This document shows, piece after piece, positions 8,408 to 17,910 of a DNA stretch of 44,887 bases. The stretch is from DASZHC01 sp035938215 (lineage in GTDB: Bacteria > Verrucomicrobiota > Verrucomicrobiia > Chthoniobacterales > JAFAMB01). Under the pieces are notes generated by a model. That model searched no databases, was not told the DNA's origin, and saw only the letters and a list, made by a program, of their open reading frames with translations. Position 1 is the first letter of the stretch, and each line of letters begins with the position of its first letter. The translations under genes and the position numbers were made by a program. Where the stretch lies: contig DASZHC010000222.1 in NCBI GenBank assembly GCA_035938215.1, forward strand, positions 1-44,887, written 5' to 3'.

Positions 8408-9616
8408 ATGTCGAAATTGTCGGTTCGCGACTTGGAAGTCAAAGGTCGGCGCGTTGTCGTTCGCGTCGACTTCAACGTTCCTACGGAGGAGGTTGAGGGT
8501 AAACCTCGAATCACGGATGACACGAGAATTCGGGAAAGCCTCCCGACAATCGAGTTGCTTCGCGACAGAGGAGCCAAGGTCATTCTGCTGGCACATTTTG
8601 GCCGTCCGAAAGGGCAGCCAAATCCTAAATATTCGCTTAAGCCGGTTGCCGACTATCTCGATGAGATCCTCCCTCCGCCGGTGCAATTCAGTCCTGATGT
8701 TATTGGACCTGCCGCCGAAGCGGCTTCAAGAGAGTTGCCCGAGGGCGGCGTTCTCCTTATTGAGAACGTGCGGTTTTATAAAGAAGAAGAAGCAAATGCG
8801 GACGGCTTTGCAGCCTCTCTTGCGAAATTGGGCGATCTCTATGTGAATGACGCTTTTGGTGCGGCTCATCGTGCTCACGCGAGTACAGCCGGTATTGCCA
8901 AATACCTCCCGAAAGCTGCCATGGGTTTGCTGATGGAACGGGAGCTTAAGTATCTGAAGGAAGAGCTCGCCGACCCGAATCGGCCATTTCTCGTTATTCT
9001 TGGTGGCTCGAAAGTTTCAGATAAGATCGATGTCATCAAGGCGCTCATGGAGAAAGCCGACGTGTTTTTGATCGGCGGAGCAATGGCTCACACTTTCTTT
9101 AAAGCGAAGGGCATACCTACGGGCGCGAGCCGCGTGGAGGCCGACAAAGTGTATTTGGCTGAGGAGCTTTTGGCACTCGCAGTGAAGAAAGGGATAAGGT
9201 TTCTTATCCCGGTAGACAGCATCGAGACGGAAGAATTCAGGGCTGGTGCGAGCTCCCGCAACACGCCCGTTCTTTCCCCGGCGCAAGGGATCACAGAGGG
9301 ATGGCAAGCGGTCGATATCGGAGAGGAAACGATCGAGTTGTACAAGGCGGAGATATCGCGAGCCAAAACCATCGTTTGGAACGGACCGGTCGGAGTTTTT
9401 GAGATTCCCGATTTCGCCACAGGGACAAGAGAAATCGCAGCAGCTCTCGCCGAATCCGGTGCAAAGACCATTATTGGGGGAGGGGACTCCGTCACCGCTG
9501 TGAAGCAGTTTGGTTTGGCAGGCAAAATGACATTTATTTCGACAGGAGGAGGCGCATCGCTCGAACTCTTAGAGGGAAAAGAACTGCCGGGAGTTGCCGC
9601 GCTGACAGATAAATAA
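8408..9616 (+). CDS. pgk: Phosphoglycerate kinase
   Basis: A 402-residue monomeric kinase that transfers phosphate from 1,3-bisphosphoglycerate to ADP. The N-terminal motif VRVDFNVP, the arginine-containing substrate site (LLAHFGRPKG), the hinge-region motif GGSKVSDKIDVIKAL and the C-terminal GGGDSVTAV nucleotide loop are all visible. Length is typical. It lies between gap and tpiA with short gaps (15 and 3 bases), so the three are almost certainly co-transcribed. Confidence 0.98.
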   Translation: MSKLSVRDLEVKGRRVVVRVDFNVPTEEVEGKPRITDDTRIRESLPTIELLRDRGAKVILLAHFGRPKGQPNPKYSLKPVADYLDEILPPPVQFSPDVIGPAAEAASRELPEGGVLLIENVRFYKEEEANADGFAASLAKLGDLYVNDAFGAAHRAHASTAGIAKYLPKAAMGLLMERELKYLKEELADPNRPFLVILGGSKVSDKIDVIKALMEKADVFLIGGAMAHTFFKAKGIPTGASRVEADKVYLAEELLALAVKKGIRFLIPVDSIETEEFRAGASSRNTPVLSPAQGITEGWQAVDIGEETIELYKAEISRAKTIVWNGPVGVFEIPDFATGTREIAAALAESGAKTIIGGGDSVTAVKQFGLAGKMTFISTGGGASLELLEGKELPGVAALTDK

Positions 9617-9619
9617 CAG

Positions 9620-10390
9620 ATGCGGAAGAAAATTCTGGCAGCCAACTGGAAGATGAATCTCACGCACAATGAGGCTGAGTCTTACATGCGATCATTTGTA
9701 TCGGAGATTCGAGACTTCAACGACGTTGACGTTGTTATTATCCCTCCTTTCACGGCTATCCCGGCGATAGTAGCGGCAGCGGAAAAAATGCAGACGCTGC
9801 GTGTCGGCGCCCAGAATATGCATTGGGAAAAAAGCGGGGCATTCACCGGCGAAATCAGTGCGACGATGCTTCGAGCTCTGTATGTTCGCTATGTAATCTT
9901 GGGGCACAGTGAGCGCCGAACGCTATTTGGCGAGACGGACGAAATCATCAACCGCAAAATGAGAGCCGCTTTGGATGCGGGCCTCCGCCCTATATTTTGC
10001 GTCGGTGAATCACTGCGCGAGCGTGACAACGATCAGGTTGGGCAGGTCCTGGAAGGCCAGATTCGAAAGGGTTTGGATGGCGTATCGCCAAGTGATTTAA
10101 CGGAAGTGGTCGTAGCCTATGAACCCTGCTGGGCGATCGGCACTGGACGAACAGCAACTCCGGCCCAAGCGGAGGAAACGCATGCGCTTATTCGGTCGGT
10201 CCTTGCTGCCGTTTCGGATCGGACGACTGCTGAGCGGATACGGATTCAGTACGGCGGTAGCGTGAAGCCGGACAACGTGGAGCAGTTGATGCGGCAGAAG
10301 AACATCGATGGAGCTCTCGTTGGAGGTGCCAGCCTCGATCCGCGGAGTTTTGCACAAGTCATTCGCTCGACTGAGGCAGCGATGGCGTAG
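9620..10390 (+). CDS. tpiA: Triosephosphate isomerase
   Basis: The 256-residue TIM-barrel enzyme interconverts dihydroxyacetone phosphate and glyceraldehyde-3-phosphate. Catalytic residues are K11 (NWKMN), H96 (LGHSERR) and E168 (VAYEPCWAIGTG). The phosphate-binding C-terminal motifs (YGGSV, DGALVGGASL) are intact. It starts three bases after the pgk stop and is the last glycolytic gene of the operon. The usual follower secG is not present; only a short hydrophobic fragment without a start is seen in the 140 bases after it. Confidence 0.98.
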   Translation: MRKKILAANWKMNLTHNEAESYMRSFVSEIRDFNDVDVVIIPPFTAIPAIVAAAEKMQTLRVGAQNMHWEKSGAFTGEISATMLRALYVRYVILGHSERRTLFGETDEIINRKMRAALDAGLRPIFCVGESLRERDNDQVGQVLEGQIRKGLDGVSPSDLTEVVVAYEPCWAIGTGRTATPAQAEETHALIRSVLAAVSDRTTAERIRIQYGGSVKPDNVEQLMRQKNIDGALVGGASLDPRSFAQVIRSTEAAMA

Positions 10391-10531
10391 CCCCGATTCT
10401 CTCTGCCATCGTCGGCGGATTGATTGCGGGGGGCTTTACTGTATGGGCTAGCGTTCTCGTAAATCACAGCGTACCTGAAAACTTTGTAACGCGCGTTAGA
10501 ACTTCAACTTAGCGAAACTAACCAAATTGAT

Positions 10532-10918
10532 CTACCCTTTGAGCGCGTTCATCAGCGTCTCGACTGCCGCGATGTGTGCCTTGACGCGTGCCTTGATTGG
10601 AAAAGGCTTCGGCGTCTCGATTGTGTAGACGACGTCAGTCTGATGGACCGTGAGATAAATCGCCTCGGGCCACTCGGGACGGTCTTCAAGCGGGCCCAGT
10701 TTGGCGATGAAATCGCGCCCCGAGATGACTCCGCCGCGCGCGGCCCACTCCTCGATCTCCGGGCACAGGTCGATCGGCACGTGGAGTTCCATCGCCGCAA
10801 TGATCTTCGCCCCGAGCCCGGGATCGAGCGTGTCGTTCAGCTCGTAGAGATAGGCACCAATGCCCTCATTTTGGAGATGATCCCATAACCTTAAGCCGAG
10901 AAATTCACTCGGACCCAC
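10532..10918 (-). CDS. Hypothetical protein
   Basis: A 128-residue frame starts at a GTG (10918) that lies inside the end of the NmrA-like remnant. The protein is balanced and soluble, with a Pro/Glu-rich middle (LCPEIEEWAARGG) and a helical tail (KAHIAAVETLMNALKG). No family was recognised. The other strand's frames here are less protein-like. It may be an intact small gene or the 3' part of a truncated one, since the neighbouring region is clearly scarred and the same frame stays open for some codons upstream of the GTG. Confidence 0.45.
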   Translation of the reverse strand: MGPSEFLGLRLWDHLQNEGIGAYLYELNDTLDPGLGAKIIAAMELHVPIDLCPEIEEWAARGGVISGRDFIAKLGPLEDRPEWPEAIYLTVHQTDVVYTIETPKPFPIKARVKAHIAAVETLMNALKG

Positions 10919-11139
10919 GTCGGAAATTTGGTTGGTTGCCCGCCGGCTATTTTGTTTGCGAGCACAATTCGGTCGTACGAATCCGAACCTAAGTAGGTAT
11001 GGGCTTTGAAGTAACTGAACATCTCTGCCACCTCGGCGGCTCCGTGGAAGAGAGTAGCGAACCCTTCCTTTGGGACTTGTTTGAACGAGAATTTGAGACC
11101 TTGTCGATTTAGGGTGTCGAGGATTTCGTTGAAGCTCAT
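10891..11139 (-). pseudogene. C-terminal remnant of an NmrA-like NAD(P)-binding protein
   Basis: The 82 residues match the C-terminal part of NmrA/HSCARG-type proteins: a MSFNEILDTLNRQ helix, the QVPKEGFATLFHGAAEVAEMF segment and a closing FPTWVRVNF. The family's N-terminal Rossmann domain, about 200 residues, is missing. Homology stops at about 11140, exactly where a LysR remnant begins on the other strand. The gene was therefore truncated by a rearrangement. The family assignment is from motif memory, not a search. Confidence 0.55.
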
Positions 11140-11142
11140 GGA

Positions 11143-11530
11143 ATCACGAGTCGCGCAACCGGCGTTGAGCCGACGGATCCAGGACTTGGAGGATGAGATC
11201 GGCGTCGACCTTGCGCCGTAGCCCGTGCGGCGTGATGCTTACGGCGGAAGGAAAACTTTTCCTGGTAGGAAGTCCGCGAGCTGCTGAAACACGCCGATGA
11301 ATTGGTGGAAAAGGTGCGTGCTCTGGCTCGTGGCGAATATGCCGAGTTGCACCTCGGCTACGCCCCGGTTCCCACAACGGTGATATTGCCCCCGGCACTC
11401 GCGGCATTTCAAAAAAGCCGTGCCACGCGTAAAGGTGTTGCTGCATGACCTCTCGAGCGATGAACTGATCGCCGGCCTGCGAAACGCCACGCTGGAACTC
11501 GCGATCATGGTCCAGCCCACTGCTTGCCAC
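11143..11530 (+). pseudogene. LysR-family transcriptional regulator, truncated and frameshifted
   Basis: Pieces of a LysR regulator can be read across the three plus frames. The recognition helix and start of the linker (VAQPALSRRIQDLEDEIGV) lie at about 11150-11206. Next comes LTAEGK, then ELLKHADELVEKVRALARGE, then LHLGYAPVPTTVILPPALAA. After an extra A in an A6 run near 11411 it resumes as PRVKVLLHDLSSDELIAGLRN. At least three frameshifts and the lost start rule out function. The sequence ends in the effector domain at about 11520. The remaining homology is good, which suggests recent decay. Confidence 0.8.
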
Positions 11531-11549
11531 GCGACTCTTTTCGTTGGAC

Positions 11550-12420
11550 CTAATGATTTAGCAGTTCAGGAATCGATTCTGCATTTTCAAAGACCGTTGA
11601 CATGGTGAGATGCCGCCATTTCTCGGCCTCGCTCGCACGTCTAGCTTCCGCCTGCTGCACCCTTTTTTCCGCATCTACCCCCAGAATCAGCCGGAGCGGA
11701 ACTTCATCGCGGTTCGCCAATTGCACAATCAAATCTGCGATCTTGCGCGGGTCACCTTCCTGACGCCCTTCGATACTTTTGAGGAGCTTTAGGATCGGGC
11801 CAACCGAACCCTCGTAGTCGGGCAGCAGCTCCGGCGAACCCTGTCCTGCCCGCCGGGCCCAGTTGGTCCGAATGCCGCCCGGTTCCAGTGTACAAATCTT
11901 CACTCCGAACGGCGCAACTTCCATCGCGAGAGCGTCGCTAAACCCACCCACAGCCCATTTCGCAGCGTGATACGGCGTGTTGCCTGCAATTTGCCAGGCG
12001 GCCACCAATCGAAGACACCTGAAAGATGTAACCGCTCTTCTGCTTGCGCATTATAGGTATAGCTGCGCGCGATGTGTACACCACGCCGTAAAAGCATGTA
12101 TCCAACACCGCCTTGAAATCCTCGCCACTCATTTGCTCGAACGGTGCAACCTGACCATAACCGGCATTGTTGACCAGCACATCCAGCCGGCCAAATGTGT
12201 CCACCGCCAACTGCAGGGCCGCTCTTGCTGCAGCCTCATCGCGTACTTCCAGCGTCACCGGTTTGAGCCGTTCACGGTACTGCGCCACCAGCGCTTCCAG
12301 CTCCTGCGTCCGGCGCGCTCCGGCCACCACGCTATCGCCTGCGGCCAGCACTGCTTCGACGATATCCCGCCCCAACCCGTTTCCGCTTCCTGTAATCAAC
12401 CAGACTTTTGCCATTGACAA
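11550..12420 (-). pseudogene. Short-chain dehydrogenase/reductase (SDR), single frameshift
   Basis: Residues from the ATG at 12420 encode a classical SDR: TGSGNGLG cofactor loop, LVNNAGYG, and VSSIGGRLA. The frame is then lost at about 11990, where one extra A appears in an A3 run. In the next frame the protein continues IAGNTPYHAAKWAVGGF, with the catalytic YxxxK, and runs to 11550. Removing one base restores a protein of about 289 residues, normal for the family. This may be a real mutation or an assembly error, but the adjoining genes are also damaged. A possible TetR operator lies just upstream (12441-12455), so the gene was probably controlled by the TetR regulator at 12488-13054. Confidence 0.85.
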
Positions 12421-12440
12421 ATCCTCCTGTGGATACTAAA

Positions 12441-12455
12441 TGACTGACTGGTTGC
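12441..12455. promoter_or_regulatory. Candidate TetR operator upstream of the SDR gene
   Basis: TGACTGACTGGTTGC lies 20 bases before the SDR start. It closely resembles, in reverse complement, the site upstream of the RND pump (17911-17928): both share TGACTGAC, then T or C, then GGT. Such sites are typical for TetR regulators of efflux and SDR genes. Confidence 0.5.
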
Positions 12456-12487
12456 TCATTTTATCTCCGTTGTCAACCGAAACGCCT

Positions 12488-13054
12488 TCACCGTAAGGCG
12501 CGCCAGAAGACCTGAAATCCTCGCTCAATAAGCTCTTCGCGTCGTTTCGGCTCCCTCGCGATAAAATCCATCATTGCTTCTTGCATCGACCCCATAGCAG
12601 CAGAAGCGAATCCCGCCGGCAATCCTCGCGGTGCGCTGCGGCTTTCCAGTTCACCTAATGTGACCTCAATCATGCCGCGCTCCCCCGCCGCTCTCGTACG
12701 CGTTTCCGGCGTGATCAGGTCGGACACGTTTAACTGCACCGAAACTTTACGTTTCTCCGGGAACTCCATGGCCCAATCGAGGGATCTCGACCATACATGC
12801 CTCGCCCGCTGCTCCAGATTCGCTCTACGCGGAAAATTAGTATTCACCCTCCGGTAGACCTCGATCTTCAGCTCAAGGTAAAGCTCATTCAGTAACTCTT
12901 CTTTATTCGCGAAGTAGGTAAACAGCGTGCCCGCGGCCAGCCCTGCCCTTCTGGCGATCTTCGCCGTAGGCGCACCGAGTCCGACTTCGGCAATCTCCCG
13001 TACCGCCGCCTGGAGGATTGCGCTGCGTTTCTCGGGGCTTTTGATTCGTGCCAT
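12488..13054 (-). CDS. TetR-family transcriptional regulator
   Basis: A 188-residue one-component regulator. The N-terminal helix-turn-helix is at about residues 8-52 (RSAILQAAVREIAEVG, then APTAKIARRAGLAAGTLFTYF), followed by the conserved NKEELL. The C-terminal ligand-binding domain is helical and unassignable to a ligand. The SDR gene lies directly downstream on the same strand. Matching candidate operators occur before the SDR gene and before the RND pump, so it may repress both. No matching site is seen just before its own start. Confidence 0.93.
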   Translation of the reverse strand: MARIKSPEKRSAILQAAVREIAEVGLGAPTAKIARRAGLAAGTLFTYFANKEELLNELYLELKIEVYRRVNTNFPRRANLEQRARHVWSRSLDWAMEFPEKRKVSVQLNVSDLITPETRTRAAGERGMIEVTLGELESRSAPRGLPAGFASAAMGSMQEAMMDFIAREPKRREELIERGFQVFWRALR

Positions 13055-13317
13055 GCTTCAGGATCGGAGTAGAGCGTTTCGGCTTTGGGAAGCACGCTAA
13101 ATATTGGAAGCCGTGCAGTCCATCCGCATTGATGCATTAGCGGATGTCTTCGCTCAGAAGAGGCGCTCGATCCTCTTGCGCTACGATGACGAGATTACCC
13201 GCAAACTGGCCATGCTCGATCTCCAACTCGTTGCCGCTTAGGACGTTCCACCACCAGTTCCTCAGGGAGATTCGTAAGGCTAGGGCGCTATTCTCGGCGG
13301 CAGCTCGGAGATCTGCC
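13055..13317. other. Gap upstream of TetR with a short protein-like fragment
   Basis: A plus-strand frame (13104-13241, TTG start) encodes 45 residues rich in charged helix formers (VFAQKRRSILLRYDDEITRK). It has no recognisable family and may be the tail of a lost gene. Nothing else is evident apart from the repeat that begins at 13318. An outer-membrane channel gene for the RND pump might be expected in this neighbourhood, but none is present. Confidence 0.3.
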
Positions 13318-13453
13318 CCATAAGCGCTAACTTGAGTCAGCGGATAGCCAACAAACGCGCCCCAAGGTAGGCGAACCGTCTCGGTTTGCACGGCTTTGAA
13401 GTGTGCAAAGCGGGGACGCTTCGCTTACTTTGCGCTCAAGTTAGCGCTTATGG
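13318..13453. repeat. Element with 19-bp inverted ends (family C, full copy)
   Basis: A 136-bp unit is bounded by the perfect 19-bp inverted repeat CCATAAGCGCTAACTTGAG. The interior carries partly paired arms (AGGCGAACCGTCTCGGTTTG and AAAGCGGGGACGCTTCGC). It ends inside the adaptor gene and supplies its TAA stop. A reverse-oriented partial copy lies at 30197-30297. No target duplication was found. It codes for nothing and resembles a MITE or compound REP unit. Confidence 0.8.
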
Positions 13454-14623
13454 AGACGCGATTTTGACCACCATATCGTCGGCAAGACTGTCAGATGGAT
13501 TCACAATGACCTGGTCGGATTTCGATATTCCCTCCGAAATCTGCAACTTATCCCCAAGATCTCGATCGATGACAATCTTCCGGATTTCCACCTTGCCGCC
13601 GGAATTCACAACTCCGACAGACGGTCCCTCGGATCGGAATAACAAGGCGTTTGAGGGGATGAGAACAGCGCCGGTATCACCTTTCAATCTGAAAGAGATT
13701 TGCGCATACGAGCCTGGCAAAAGTTCCCCTGTGTCGTTTGGAACCTCCAGTTCAGTCAATAAAGTTCGAGACGCAGGATCGATTGCGCCGGCGGTGCTCG
13801 TTACGTGCGCCGGAAACTTCCGGCCCGGAAGTTCGTTTAGCGTCAAGTCCGCTTCAGTCCCGGGCTTGATGAAGCGAGAAAACGTCTGAGGCACGTTGAT
13901 GTACACGCGCAATGGGGCAGTCTGGGCCATCCGAAACAATTGAGTGCCGGTCCCGGACGCCACGTAGTTTCCAATATCGGTATTACGTTCCGTAACAATG
14001 CCGTCGAACGGTGCCCTCACCGTCTTGAAATTCTCAAGAGCTTCCAGGGCGTTAACGCTGGCTTGATCCGCTACCACTGTCGCCTGGCTTTGGCGGGCGG
14101 TGTCGGAGGCGGTGTCAAAATCCTGTGCTGAGATGACCCTCCTATTGAAGAGATCCTGGTCCCGTTTCAGTGTCGCTTGGGCCAGATCGCGCGCGGCTTC
14201 GGCGACCTTCAACTGCGCACGAGCCTGGTTGTACTGCTGATCTACCTGCGGTGTATCGATCTCGGCAAGAATCGCGCCTGCCTTAACTCTTGCACCGATA
14301 TCGAAATACCACTTTTTCAGGTAACCGGTTGTTTGGGCGAAGATAGGGGCTTCAATATAGGCACGGGTCTGGCCCGGGAGCTTCAGCGGAATCGAAGGTG
14401 CGGAGGTTTCGGGGTGAATCGTGCTTACAACCATTTCAGCCGCTTCATCCGAACGCTGCTGAAGTTCTTTGGTAGACTGTGATCTCACGAAGATGCCGTG
14501 GACGGCCACTCCGCCGAGGAGAATAGCTACCGACAAAAGAAACAAGGCGATGCCCACCTTTTTGCCCCTGGCCGGAGCAGTTGATTTGTGTTCCAAGGGC
14601 TCGATTACTGTACTGTCTCGCAT
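13448..14623 (-). CDS. RND efflux periplasmic adaptor (membrane fusion protein)
   Basis: A 391-residue HlyD/AcrA-type adaptor linking an inner-membrane RND pump to an outer-membrane channel. It has an N-terminal membrane anchor (about residues 24-46, GIALFLLSVAILLGG). The lipoyl half-motifs (YIEAPIFAQTTGYLKKWYFD and FKTVRAPFDGIVTERN) flank a coiled-coil hairpin, and a beta-barrel domain follows (RVYINVPQTF to SYAQISFRL). It lies three bases after the permease gene, so the order is permease then adaptor, the reverse of the common order. Its stop codon comes from the inverted end of a repeat element (13318-13453), so the native C-terminus may be altered by a few residues. No TolC-type gene is present nearby. 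Confidence 0.93.
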   Translation of the reverse strand: MRDSTVIEPLEHKSTAPARGKKVGIALFLLSVAILLGGVAVHGIFVRSQSTKELQQRSDEAAEMVVSTIHPETSAPSIPLKLPGQTRAYIEAPIFAQTTGYLKKWYFDIGARVKAGAILAEIDTPQVDQQYNQARAQLKVAEAARDLAQATLKRDQDLFNRRVISAQDFDTASDTARQSQATVVADQASVNALEALENFKTVRAPFDGIVTERNTDIGNYVASGTGTQLFRMAQTAPLRVYINVPQTFSRFIKPGTEADLTLNELPGRKFPAHVTSTAGAIDPASRTLLTELEVPNDTGELLPGSYAQISFRLKGDTGAVLIPSNALLFRSEGPSVGVVNSGGKVEIRKIVIDRDLGDKLQISEGISKSDQVIVNPSDSLADDMVVKIASP

Positions 14624-14626
14624 GAA

Positions 14627-17600
14627 TTAGCTTGATGCTCCAATAGCAATAGCCTGCCTGGGAGAGCGCCTCCTTCTATGAACGACGGAGAATACTGTCG
14701 GCACAAAAAAGAGCGTTGCCACGGTCGCGAACAGCAGGCCCCCGATGACGGCACGTCCGAGCGGAGCGTTTTGCTCTCCGCCTTCGCCCAATCCCAAAGC
14801 CATGGGCACCATGCCGACGACCATTGCTATCGCGGTCATCAGAACTGGACGCAAACGCGCGTATCCTGCCTGCAGAGCAGACCTGAATGAGTCGCTATGT
14901 TCCTGCAACTGTTCCCGCGCAAATGTGACAACGAGAACGCTGTTTGCCGTGCCCACGCCCATGCACATGATCGCTCCCATCAACGCTGGCACACTTAGAG
15001 TCGTACGGGTTATGAATAGCGCCCACACGATACCGGCGAGCGCAAACGGCAGTGCCGAAATGATGATCAAGGGGTCGGTCCAGGACTGAAAGTTCACAAC
15101 CATGAGCAGATACACCAGAAGCATCGCAAAGATAAGTCCCCCAATGAGACCGGCAAACGATTCCCGCATTGTTTGCACCTGGCCGCGCAACGTCATCCGG
15201 CTTCCCTTGGGAAGATCTTTCTGCGCGGCATCCATCACTTTTTGAATCTCTGTGGCCACATATCCCAGGTCCTTCCCCTCTGATGCGCCGAAGATCTCGA
15301 CGACCGGCTGGATGTTATAGTGCGTGACGATTGGCGCCTCTGAGGATCGTGTGAGCTCGACAACATTCCCAAGAATCTGCGTCGGAGCTCCTGGAGAGCT
15401 CGACGCGCTTGTATTACTCAGAATTGGAACGGCTCTGAGGGCATCCAGCGAATTGATTGTATATTGTGGCGACTGGCTATTGATCGTGTAGCTGACACCA
15501 TTCTTCGGATCCACCCAGAAATTCGGATTGGTTTGCGTTGAACCGCTTAAAGCTCCGAGGAGTGCATTCGCAATTTGGCTCTCGGTTATTCCCAGCTGCG
15601 AAGCTTCAGTCCGATCAACCGTAAGATTGATTCGCGGGGAATCAAACGGTTGCTGCACGCGTACGTCGACCGCGCCGGGAATGCGGACTATCTTGTCGAC
15701 CAGACGATTGGCAAATTGCGCGTTCGCAACCGTATTGGCGCCGACGATCTGCAGATCGAACGGAGCCGGCAGGCCAAAATTCAAGATTTGAGCCACGATA
15801 CCAGCGGGCGGAAAAGAGGCGGTAACACCCGCGAAATCCCGATGAATGCGCCGGCGGGCTTTGTCAACGAACGTCATGGTGGGATCATGTTTCTCGGCCA
15901 GTGAAACCAGGATATCAGCGTCCGCTGCGCTAGCGACTCCGGAATTGGAGTAGGTCAGATTGATGCCGCTGTAGGGGAGACCAATGTTATCTATGATTCC
16001 TTTGAGCTGTTCCTTGGGGATCTCCTGGCGAAGCGCCGCCTCAATCTGATCCACCCGCCTTGCAACCTCTTCAATACGCGTACCGCTCTTCATCCGCACA
16101 TGCAGCGTGAATTGCCCGGAATCGACCAATGGGAAAAAATCTTGACCGAGCCACGGAACCAGAAGCATCGTTGCGCCTGCAAGACCGAGGAACAGAACCG
16201 CGACGGCAGATGTGTTGCCAAGGCACACGGCGAGCAGATCTCGATAAGCCTGCCGAAACCGCTCAAACCCTTTATTGAATTCGCGACTGAACCCTCCAAA
16301 AACACCGAGTATCCCGGTCTTTCGCTTCGTCTGAGAAAACTCGCCATTGCGATTTTCGTTGTGCTTTGCGTGGTCCCCTCCGAGCCAATACATGGCTAAA
16401 GTCGGAACCAGCGTCCTGGATAAAATATAGGAGGCAAGCATCGCGAAAATGACCGCCTCCCCCAAAGGCGCGAACAGGAATTTTGCGGTTCCGCTCAGGA
16501 AAAAGATTGGCACAAACACGATACAGATGCAGAGGGTGGAAACAAATGCAGGCACCGCGATTTGCGCCGCTCCATCCAGAATGCCGTCATGGAGCGACTT
16601 TCCCTCCTCCAAATGTCTGTCAATATTCTCAATCGTAACCGTCGCATCATCGACGAGTATTCCGACCGCCAAAGCGAGGCCGCCCAGGGTCATAATATTA
16701 ATTGTCTCACCAAGTGCCGATAACGCGGCAAGCGACGTGAGAATTGAGAGAGGAATTGAGACGGCGATGATAAGCGTGCTCCGCCAGCTCCCAAGAAAAA
16801 TCAGGATCATCAAGGCCGTAAGACAACCCGCAATGACCGCCTCCTTGATCACTCCTTCGATCGCTGCCGTAACAAAGATCGATTGATCCGACAGCGTTTG
16901 AATATTCAATCCCTCGGGCAGAGTCGATTTCAGCCGTTGAACGAGTGCCTTTTCACCCTGCACAATATCCAGCGTCGATGCTTTGCCGTTCTTTTGAACC
17001 TGAAGCATCGTGGCGCGCCGTCCATCAAATCGAACAATATTTGTCTGGGGTGTGAAACCGTCTCGGACGTTGGCAACATCACGGATATAGGTGGTCGTGC
17101 CGTTCATCGTCCGAACCGGAATGTCTTCCAGCTCTTTGAGGGTTTTCGGGCTGGAGTTTAGTCCGATGTCAAACTCCTCCGTCCCGATTTTGGCCGTTCC
17201 GGAAGGCAGTATGATATTTTGCGCATTGACTGCATTGATGACATCGGTCGGTGACAAACCTCGCGCCTGAAGAGCCTCAGCGTTAAGGTCAATCGATACA
17301 ACTCGCTGTTTCCCCCCGTAGGGGTAGGGGACGGCGGCTCCCGGTACGGTGACCAGTTGGATGCGCAAAAAGTTGAGGGCAAGGTCATTTAGCTGTTGCT
17401 CCGAAAACGTCTTTCCACTCAGACCCAAGCGCAGAACCGGCACGTTTGACGCGCTGAAGCTGAGTATCAAGGGAGGCGTTTCTCCAGGAGGGAGTTGCTT
17501 GAGGACTGCCTGAGAGGCGGCAGTGAGTTGAGCCATTGCCACTGGGACACTGGCGTTTGGCTGAAGGTAGATCTTGACGACTCCAATTCCATTGTAGGAG

Positions 17601-17851
17601 GTGGACTCGATGTGCTCGATGTCATTTACGACCGTCGTGAGAATTCTTTCGTAAACCGAAGTGATCCGGTTCGAGAATTCTTGTGCCGGCATTCCGGTGA
17701 AACTCCAGATAGCGGCGCAGACCGGGATATTGATATCGGGGAAAATGTCTTTTGGGGTTTGTAAAATGGAAAGGGCGCCGGCGATCAAAATAAAGATCGC
17801 CAGGACGATAAACGTGTATGGGCGTCGCAATGCTAGCTGGACGATCCACAT
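14627..17851 (-). CDS. RND-family multidrug efflux permease (AcrB/HAE1 type)
   Basis: A 1074-residue inner-membrane antiporter that exports hydrophobic compounds using the proton gradient. TM1 lies at the N-terminus (RRPYTFIVLAIFILIAGALS). Two large periplasmic loops and twelve membrane segments follow the usual duplicated plan. The TM4 proton-relay pair is D401-D402 (VDDATVTIEN), as in HAE-type pumps; the metal-pump signature is absent. The first loop has normal pore-domain motifs. Length is typical. It is the first gene of the operon, followed by its adaptor, with a palindromic TetR-type operator 60 bases upstream. Substrates cannot be inferred. Confidence 0.96.
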   Translation of the reverse strand: MWIVQLALRRPYTFIVLAIFILIAGALSILQTPKDIFPDINIPVCAAIWSFTGMPAQEFSNRITSVYERILTTVVNDIEHIESTSYNGIGVVKIYLQPNASVPVAMAQLTAASQAVLKQLPPGETPPLILSFSASNVPVLRLGLSGKTFSEQQLNDLALNFLRIQLVTVPGAAVPYPYGGKQRVVSIDLNAEALQARGLSPTDVINAVNAQNIILPSGTAKIGTEEFDIGLNSSPKTLKELEDIPVRTMNGTTTYIRDVANVRDGFTPQTNIVRFDGRRATMLQVQKNGKASTLDIVQGEKALVQRLKSTLPEGLNIQTLSDQSIFVTAAIEGVIKEAVIAGCLTALMILIFLGSWRSTLIIAVSIPLSILTSLAALSALGETINIMTLGGLALAVGILVDDATVTIENIDRHLEEGKSLHDGILDGAAQIAVPAFVSTLCICIVFVPIFFLSGTAKFLFAPLGEAVIFAMLASYILSRTLVPTLAMYWLGGDHAKHNENRNGEFSQTKRKTGILGVFGGFSREFNKGFERFRQAYRDLLAVCLGNTSAVAVLFLGLAGATMLLVPWLGQDFFPLVDSGQFTLHVRMKSGTRIEEVARRVDQIEAALRQEIPKEQLKGIIDNIGLPYSGINLTYSNSGVASAADADILVSLAEKHDPTMTFVDKARRRIHRDFAGVTASFPPAGIVAQILNFGLPAPFDLQIVGANTVANAQFANRLVDKIVRIPGAVDVRVQQPFDSPRINLTVDRTEASQLGITESQIANALLGALSGSTQTNPNFWVDPKNGVSYTINSQSPQYTINSLDALRAVPILSNTSASSSPGAPTQILGNVVELTRSSEAPIVTHYNIQPVVEIFGASEGKDLGYVATEIQKVMDAAQKDLPKGSRMTLRGQVQTMRESFAGLIGGLIFAMLLVYLLMVVNFQSWTDPLIIISALPFALAGIVWALFITRTTLSVPALMGAIMCMGVGTANSVLVVTFAREQLQEHSDSFRSALQAGYARLRPVLMTAIAMVVGMVPMALGLGEGGEQNAPLGRAVIGGLLFATVATLFFVPTVFSVVHRRRRSPRQAIAIGASS

Positions 17852-17910
17852 AAGGGGTTTTTGTAAATGAATGCAGAACGGATCAAGGCAGCGGCGTTAG
17901 AAAACATGTT

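Noticed and set aside
10391..10510. Hydrophobic frame after tpiA (reads APILSAIVGGLIAGGFTVWA) as a small membrane protein such as SecG
   Set aside because: It has no ATG or GTG start, begins just after a stop, ends after about 45 residues and matches no SecG motif.
13137..13391. Minus-strand 84-residue frame as a gene
   Set aside because: Its first third is encoded by the 19-bp-ended repeat element, and a similar frame appears in the other copy near 30257, so it is a repeat artefact.
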